Below are positions 59,748 to 64,000 of a stretch of DNA of 64,000 nucleotides, one piece after another (within the stretch, counting starts at the first letter, position 1; each line of letters begins with the position of its first letter). Both the position numbers and the translations under genes were made by a program. The notes beneath the pieces are model-generated. The model searched no databases, was not told the DNA's origin, and saw only the letters and a list, made by a program, of their open reading frames with translations. The stretch is taken from NCBI GenBank assembly GCA_947054505.1, contig CAMRWU010000004.1:1-64000 (forward strand). The letters run 5' to 3'. Source of the DNA: an uncultured Pseudomonadota bacterium. Lineage in GTDB: Bacteria; Pseudomonadota; Alphaproteobacteria; RF32; CAG-239.

Positions 59748-60548
59748 ATGACAGAAATTTTATTTAATGGACACGCTGGTCGTCTTGAAGGACGTTATCA
59801 TCAAAGTGAAAATCCTTCTGCGCCGATTGCTTTGATTTTACACCCTCATCCGCAGTATGGCGGAACCATGAATAATAAAGTGGTTTATACGTTGTTTAGT
59901 TGTTTTCAAAACTTGGGATTTTCCGTGTTGCGTTTTAACTTTCGCAGTGTTGGACGGTCTCAGGGACAATTTGAAGACGGTCCGGGAGAGCTTTCTGATG
60001 CAACCGTTGCGCTTGATTGGTTGCAGTCGGTCAACCCGGATGCCAGACAATGTTGGATTGCCGGCTATTCTTTCGGAGCATGGATTGGCTTGCAGTTATT
60101 AATGCGTCGTCCTGACATCAATAATTTTATTGCGGTGTCACCTCCGGCTAATGAAAAAGATTTCTCATTTTTGGCGCCATGTCCGACATCCGGTTTGATT
60201 ACGCAGGGATGCGTTGATGAAATCGTTACTCCATCAACAGTGACAAGTTTGGTTAAGCGTCTGAACACGCAACGTAACGTGTCTGTTGACTACGCAATGA
60301 TTGAAGGCGCCGACCACATGTATAACAATCACTTGGTTGATTTATACAAGGTAACCGGCAACTATGTTATTGATGCGATGAAACGAAAGGGACCGGATAA
60401 AAAGCGTCGCGGTCGCCGCAAAAAATCAGAGTTGCAGGATGATGAAACAATGCTCCTGACAAATGAAGCGGATGATATCGACAATGATGAAGATTATGAA
60501 GACGATATCGAAAACGATGATTTTGATGAGTTGGATGATGAAGAATAA
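59748..60548 (+). CDS. Alpha/beta hydrolase with charged C-terminal tail
   Basis: This 266-aa protein has an alpha/beta hydrolase core of about 210 residues. The oxyanion strand is LILHPHPQYGGTMNNK, the nucleophile elbow is IAGYSFGAW (Ser near residue 108), and DHMYN near residue 185 carries the catalytic His. Residues 210-266 form a striking tail: a basic block (KRRGRRKKSEL) then a run of Asp/Glu. This family (COG2945-like) is common in Alphaproteobacteria, often with an uncharacterised ester substrate. A terminator follows at once. Confidence 0.87.
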   Translation: MTEILFNGHAGRLEGRYHQSENPSAPIALILHPHPQYGGTMNNKVVYTLFSCFQNLGFSVLRFNFRSVGRSQGQFEDGPGELSDATVALDWLQSVNPDARQCWIAGYSFGAWIGLQLLMRRPDINNFIAVSPPANEKDFSFLAPCPTSGLITQGCVDEIVTPSTVTSLVKRLNTQRNVSVDYAMIEGADHMYNNHLVDLYKVTGNYVIDAMKRKGPDKKRRGRRKKSELQDDETMLLTNEADDIDNDEDYEDDIENDDFDELDDEE

Positions 60549-60551
60549 ATA

Positions 60552-60579
60552 AAAGCGCCGAAAGGCGCTTTTATTTTAA
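60552..60579 (+). terminator. Terminator after the hydrolase gene
   Basis: The 9-bp stem AAAAGCGCC/GGCGCTTTT (loop GAAA) is followed by T residues. Confidence 0.85.
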
Positions 60580-60602
60580 GTTTTTTTCTGATTTTCATTA
60601 AT

Positions 60603-60818
60603 TTAACGAGAAATAGAATTTTGCAACTGTTTGAGGATGTATACGCGAATGGCGCTGGAGAGGTTTTCATTCTCTCTTTCAGCATCTATTTCCGTTACCA
60701 ACTGATTAAGACTGAGGTTGCGTTCTGTAGCAATTCTTTTAAGCTCGGTCAAAAATTCATCTTCCAGAGAAATGCTGGTTGAGTGACGATTGGCGATAAT
60801 GACAGATAGTTTACGCAT
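60603..60818 (-). CDS. Ribbon-helix-helix (RHH_4-type) protein
   Basis: This 71-aa protein begins LSVIIANRHSTSISLEDEFL, a beta strand followed by helix 1, then TELKRIATERNLSLNQLVTE and SSAIRVYILKQL. This is the alphaproteobacterial RHH_4 layout. It probably dimerises and binds DNA. Its ATG overlaps the sspB stop by one base (TAATG), so it is co-expressed with the ClpX adaptor. The target is unknown. Confidence 0.85.
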   Translation of the reverse strand: MRKLSVIIANRHSTSISLEDEFLTELKRIATERNLSLNQLVTEIDAERENENLSSAIRVYILKQLQNSISR

Positions 60819-61282
60819 TATTTTTTTCTGAAAGCATCGATAGAAATAACGGTTGCGGCGCCGGAAGCTTGTTTCAGCTCAGGACTTTCATCAAGCTCAT
60901 CTTCCGCATTTTGAAAAGAAGTATCTTCGCTGTTGCTGAAGCTTAAGCCGAACTTGGCGTATGGATCGGCAAAATAGGTAATGGCATCATAAGGAATGCG
61001 CAAAGTTTGCGGCACTCCGCCAAAGCTCAAATCCACCTCAAAATAAGTCTCGCCAATCATCAAATTGGCAAACTGATGTTGCATAACGATAGTCATCTCT
61101 TCCGGATATTGATTGAGCAATTGTGCAGAAAGACGGGCACTGGGATGATTGGTGCGAAACGTGATGTAATAATGATGTTCACTGGGAAGTCCTTCGTCAG
61201 CGGCAATTTTCAAAGCCTCAATAACCACGTGTTTGAGAGCTTTTTCAACCAGCTTGTCATAATTAATTTCCAACTTTTCCAT
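60818..61282 (-). CDS. sspB: ClpXP adaptor protein SspB (alphaproteobacterial type)
   Basis: This 154-aa protein has a substrate-binding beta-barrel domain at residues 5-110 (INYDKLVEKALKHVVIEALK, YITFRTNHPSA, HQFANLMIGETYFEVDLSFG). An acidic flexible linker follows, and a short C-terminal tail ATVISIDAFRKK is the ClpX-docking peptide. SspB captures ssrA-tagged proteins and hands them to ClpXP. It starts only about 20 bp after the end of the tmRNA gene, on the same strand. Confidence 0.92.
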   Translation of the reverse strand: MEKLEINYDKLVEKALKHVVIEALKIAADEGLPSEHHYYITFRTNHPSARLSAQLLNQYPEEMTIVMQHQFANLMIGETYFEVDLSFGGVPQTLRIPYDAITYFADPYAKFGLSFSNSEDTSFQNAEDELDESPELKQASGAATVISIDAFRKK

Positions 61283-61297
61283 GCATCACCTTTTCAT

Positions 61298-61333
61298 AAA
61301 AAACAAGCGAGCCGTTCTGTTGATAGGTGGCTC
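61298..61333 (-). terminator. ssrA terminator
   Basis: On the minus strand GAGCC (61333-61329) pairs with GGCTC (61313-61309), followed by GCTTG and six T residues. It stands between ssrA and sspB. Confidence 0.65.
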
Positions 61334-61699
61334 AGACCCCACTTACGATTATCCTAAATCATAAGGATTTGAATTTGTTGCGACTACAATTAAGCAGCCA
61401 TTGCAACAGGAGCTACGTTATTATCGTTAGCATTCATTTAAATTTGAACCGATAACGGTGGTATCTCACCGAACACGGCTTACCTGTCTTTACCATACAT
61501 TGTCAATCCTGTGTCACCCCCGTAATAATACATCTCTCGCGATGGTATTTCAGCTTGCTTTTTTGTTAAAATGATCTTTCAACAACCGCTGATGTGCAAC
61601 CCATCATGCTGTGAGTGGTGGAGGTGCCGGGTACTGCCCCCGGGTCCAACATATCTATTTCACAGAGCTTCTAGTGTCATAGTCAGATTGCTCTGACAA
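61310..61699 (-). ncRNA. ssrA: tmRNA, permuted two-piece form
   Basis: On the minus strand the acceptor piece comes first and ends GGCACCTCCACCA at 61616, with T-arm CCGGGGGCAGTACCCGG. After an intervening segment (61615-61522) the coding piece starts GGGGGTGACACAGG at 61521. Its first seven bases pair with the acceptor end (GGGGGTG with CACCTCC, one G-U). The tag frame begins at GCT 61431 and reads ANDNNVAPVAMAA then TAA (61391-61389), followed by a hairpin (CTTATGATT/AATCGTAAG). The ANDN start is typical of alphaproteobacterial tags. The piece ends are approximate. It rescues stalled ribosomes, and the tag ends in hydrophobic AMAA for ClpXP. sspB lies just downstream. Confidence 0.93.
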
Positions 61700-61705
61700 T
61701 TTATT

Positions 61706-61734
61706 AGTATAGGGATAAAACTATAAAATTTCAA
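61706..61734 (-). promoter_or_regulatory. ssrA promoter
   Basis: On the minus strand TTGAAA (61734-61729), a 17-bp spacer and TATACT (61711-61706) form a near-consensus promoter, placing the start of transcription close to 61699. Confidence 0.75.
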
Positions 61735-61824
61735 GTGTTAAGATAAAAAACTTGCAATTTTTGCTAACCAATGCTAAAAGGACAAAAAAATAAATTTTTA
61801 TGTCAAACTAATTTTTACGAGATT

Positions 61825-62736
61825 ATGAATAAACAAAAAATGCTACAAAGCTTAGGGCTTGACGGCTACAACCATCTGATGGCAAAAGTTATCTATACTG
61901 AATGCCGTTCTGATGTTTTTGACCGTCTGAACGAAGGCTATCCGATCACTCCGATGGTGCTCCAGATGCTATTCGAAAGAGGCTGGGAAAGGCAGATTGA
62001 CGATCTCATCCGCAATGGTACGTTCTGGCATCCTATCGACTGGAACAAGAAACTGACCATCTGGTTTCAAGGTTTTTTCGGGGATGATGAATTTACGAAT
62101 CTTTGCCTGTATAAAGGCTGGACATCGTTCCTCACACACATGAACTTAGAAGCGAAACTTCTGGCCGAATATGAGCAATGGAACCTCTTGATTGAACGAG
62201 GCGAGTGGCAGACACTCATCGACCATGACCGTCTGGATAAACTTCCGAGAGAGAAGTGGAGAGAGTGGATACCCTTAGTGCTCAAAAGCGGGAAAAGCGA
62301 ATTCCTGTTTCAAAATAGGTGGTACAAGTTTTTGGATGAGTTTCCCTCGCTAAAAGACTTGGCTTTTGCCGCCTTTGTTAATGGCGGGCATTGGAAAGAA
62401 CTGTTTGAGCATCGTAAGATTTTTTCTAATGATGATGTTCGGAATGAACTACTCAAACACGAGCAGTATGACTTGTTGCTCCAGATGCAGGAATACCGTT
62501 TTTTGGCGACCAACGGTCAGGTCGGGTTTCTGGTCAAGAACAAGTGCTGGGGAATATTAATTCGCTATGGTTACCGTTCTCTGGTTGACTGGGAAGACTA
62601 CTACGACTCCTCTAACAAATATCAGCGCAAGAATGTTTTGGACCAAGCAGTTGAAGCCGGAGCTGTTGATTTTCTCAAGGCAAAGGGACACCGTTTTCTG
62701 GCCTTTAAGGCTGGCTTTTATCGTCATAAGAGATAG
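61825..62736 (+). CDS. Uncharacterised 303-aa helical protein beside ssrA
   Basis: ATG 61825 (MNKQKMLQSLGLDGYNHLMA) is the likelier start. The frame also allows an earlier ATG at 61771, and neither has a Shine-Dalgarno. The whole protein is built of short helix pairs rich in Trp, Arg, Glu and Leu. Recurrent units of about 30-35 residues look alike: WERQIDDLIRNGTFW, WNLLIERGEWQTLIDHDRLD, WKELFEHRKIFSNDDVRNEL and YDLLLQMQEYRFLATNGQVG. It is probably a repeat solenoid. Its codons are richer in G/C than those of nearby core genes. No enzyme motif is seen and no signal peptide. It may be acquired DNA next to ssrA. Confidence 0.72.
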   Translation: MNKQKMLQSLGLDGYNHLMAKVIYTECRSDVFDRLNEGYPITPMVLQMLFERGWERQIDDLIRNGTFWHPIDWNKKLTIWFQGFFGDDEFTNLCLYKGWTSFLTHMNLEAKLLAEYEQWNLLIERGEWQTLIDHDRLDKLPREKWREWIPLVLKSGKSEFLFQNRWYKFLDEFPSLKDLAFAAFVNGGHWKELFEHRKIFSNDDVRNELLKHEQYDLLLQMQEYRFLATNGQVGFLVKNKCWGILIRYGYRSLVDWEDYYDSSNKYQRKNVLDQAVEAGAVDFLKAKGHRFLAFKAGFYRHKR

Positions 62737-62742
62737 TAATCA

Positions 62743-62774
62743 AAAAAGCTGAGGGCAACCTCAGCTTTTTTTTT
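62743..62774 (+). terminator. Terminator after the helical-repeat gene
   Basis: The stem AAGCTGAGG/CCTCAGCTT (loop GCAA) is followed by nine T residues. Confidence 0.9.
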
Positions 62775-62817
62775 GTGTTTCATCAAAAAACTGCTAACAT
62801 CTTTGTGGGAGAAAAAG

Positions 62818-63378
62818 ATGACAAAGGTTGCTGTTTGGTGCCGACATTTCGGCGACAATATTATCGGAATTGGTGATTCGATTCCTTGGCGTGTTCCTTC
62901 TGATTTGAAAAAATTCGGACGAATTGTTGCCGGACAAAATATGGTTGTCGGGCGTAAAACCTATGAAACTTTGCCGCCAAAGTTCGATAAAGAAAAGATT
63001 TTTGTACTGAGCAATCAAACAGAATATGAAACCCGTCATCCGCAACATCAAGTGGTGACAAATCCTAAGCTTTTTAAGGATGTGACCGAGGATTTGTACA
63101 TCTGTGGCGGAGCCGGAATTTATAATCTTTTTGTCGGTAGTGGTAATAAATTAATGCCGGACATTATTGTTGATTGTGTTTATCAGGGAGATATGCAAGA
63201 ACTGGACGGTCAGCCGGCTGATATTTCCGAGGCAGTGGCAGTCATGCAGAAGCAATACCGACAAATCGGCACAATCTATGAGGAAGACAATGTCACGACC
63301 GCGATTTACATCAAGCAAGGCAACTTTGTCGAACAACAGGTTTTGAAGCACATTATCAATGCGATAGCTAATATTTAG
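62818..63378 (+). CDS. folA: Dihydrofolate reductase
   Basis: The start is ATG 62818 ([20 protein letters not shown]), with GGGAG upstream; 186 aa. The Trp-Arg-containing [13 protein letters not shown] segment supplies the active-site Asp and the substrate loop, and [11 protein letters not shown] is the NADPH-binding turn. [12 protein letters not shown] completes the fold. It reduces dihydrofolate for thymidylate and purine synthesis. The C-terminal 25 residues extend beyond the usual length. thyA begins 10 bp later, so the pair is one operon and couples use and regeneration of folate. Confidence 0.95.
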   Translation: MTKVAVWCRHFGDNIIGIGDSIPWRVPSDLKKFGRIVAGQNMVVGRKTYETLPPKFDKEKIFVLSNQTEYETRHPQHQVVTNPKLFKDVTEDLYICGGAGIYNLFVGSGNKLMPDIIVDCVYQGDMQELDGQPADISEAVAVMQKQYRQIGTIYEEDNVTTAIYIKQGNFVEQQVLKHIINAIANI

Positions 63379-63388
63379 GAGAAATTGG

Positions 63389-64000
63389 ATGAAACAGTAT
63401 CTTGATGTTTTACGTGATATCATGGAAAACGGTACCGATAAACCCAATCGTACGGGGATTGATACCCGTTCGGTGTTCGGACGACAGATGCATTTTGATT
63501 TGAGCAAAGGTTTTCCCTTGGTCACGACCAAAAAAGTTTTCTTAAAAGGCATTATCCACGAGTTGATTTGGTTGTTGTCCGGCAATACCAATATCAAATA
63601 CCTGACAGATAATGGCGTTAAAATCTGGAATGAATGGGCTGACGAGAATGGTGATTTGGGGCCTGTCTATGGAGCGCAATGGCGCAATTTTAACGGTGAG
63701 GGCGTTGATCAGATTAGAGATGTGATTGAACGCTTGAAAAAAGATCCTAATGACCGTCGGATGATTGTCTGTGCTTGGAATCCCGCTCAGATTGAACAGA
63801 TGGCTTTGCCGCCGTGCCATTGTTTTTTCCAGTTTTATGTTGCCGATGGAAAATTATCCTGCCAGTTATATCAACGCAGTTGCGATATGTTTTTAGGTGT
63901 TCCTTTTAATATTGCATCTTATTCTTTGTTGACGATGATGATCGCTCAGGTGACCGGCTTGGGGCTTGGCGAGTTTGTCCATACTTTGGGAGATGCGCAT
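63389..64000 (+). CDS. thyA: Thymidylate synthase (3' end outside window)
   Basis: The start is ATG 63389 with AGGAG 7 bases upstream, 10 bp after folA. The first 204 residues are visible and run to the window edge. They begin [20 protein letters not shown] and contain [29 protein letters not shown], the catalytic Cys in PPCHCFF, and [20 protein letters not shown]. The enzyme converts dUMP to dTMP with methylene-tetrahydrofolate, giving dihydrofolate that FolA recycles. The family is normally about 264 aa. Confidence 0.98.
   Translation, partial: MKQYLDVLRDIMENGTDKPNRTGIDTRSVFGRQMHFDLSKGFPLVTTKKVFLKGIIHELIWLLSGNTNIKYLTDNGVKIWNEWADENGDLGPVYGAQWRNFNGEGVDQIRDVIERLKKDPNDRRMIVCAWNPAQIEQMALPPCHCFFQFYVADGKLSCQLYQRSCDMFLGVPFNIASYSLLTMMIAQVTGLGLGEFVHTLGDAH

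Overview
The window looks like a piece of an AT-rich (roughly 40% GC by eye) alphaproteobacterial chromosome. This rests on four things visible in the sequence. (1) The tmRNA gene is circularly permuted and two-piece, and an SspB adaptor gene follows it. (2) The order tRNA-Leu(UAG)-tig-...-clpP-clpX is preserved. (3) The block bamE / DUF177-rpmF-plsX-fabH-ihfA-merR-tRNA-Pro is preserved. (4) The uracil-DNA glycosylase has the alphaproteobacterial look. Placement among uncultured, host-associated Rhodospirillales-like lineages is inference only. No transposase, integrase, CRISPR array, rRNA or replication origin was recognised.

Layout. 0.1-9 kb: parvulin isomerase, secA, a secreted protein with six Cys-rich tandem repeats, prfC and a lipoprotein with SHOCT-like motifs. 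8.9-17.3 kb: tRNA-Leu, tig, clpP and clpX, with a five-gene glycan-modification module (GtrA, GT-C-like membrane protein, GT2, methyltransferase, GtrB-like GT2) wedged between tig and clpP. 17-34.6 kb: TPR lipoprotein, family-4-like UDG, an operon of two paralogous secreted proteins plus a lytic transglycosylase, recG divergent from mfd, DUF2157/GDYXXLXY membrane proteins, an OmpA-type lipoprotein, and a short soluble FtsK-like motor. 34.8-40.3 kb: an accessory segment with several genes that lack a Shine-Dalgarno sequence, a LysR/hydrolase pair, a Nudix hydrolase, and a tRNA-Pro whose 3' end and terminator are duplicated 255 bp away. 40.3-46.7 kb: merR, ihfA, fabH, plsX, rpmF, DUF177, bamE and two poorly known genes. 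46.8-53.3 kb: pheT-pheS, rplT-rpmI and lolD-lolC. 53.3-55.4 kb: a small accessory patch flanked by an exact 26-nt direct repeat, holding a muramidase (frameshifted at its start) that faces a small lipoprotein. 55.4-64 kb: NhaD/ArsB-type transporter, trmJ, two secreted proteins, cysE, a hydrolase, an RHH protein, sspB, ssrA, an SD-less accessory gene, folA and thyA (cut by the window end).

How the genes work together. The window holds linked parts of protein quality control: trigger factor, ClpXP, tmRNA and SspB, so tagging, adaptor and protease are all within one 64-kb window. Envelope biogenesis is also dense: SecA, BamE, LolCD, a parvulin, OmpA-type and TPR lipoproteins, a lytic transglycosylase and a glycan-modification module. 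Accessory genes sit beside the two classic integration targets, tRNA-Pro and ssrA. The five SD-less genes there look translated, and perhaps acquired, differently from their neighbours.
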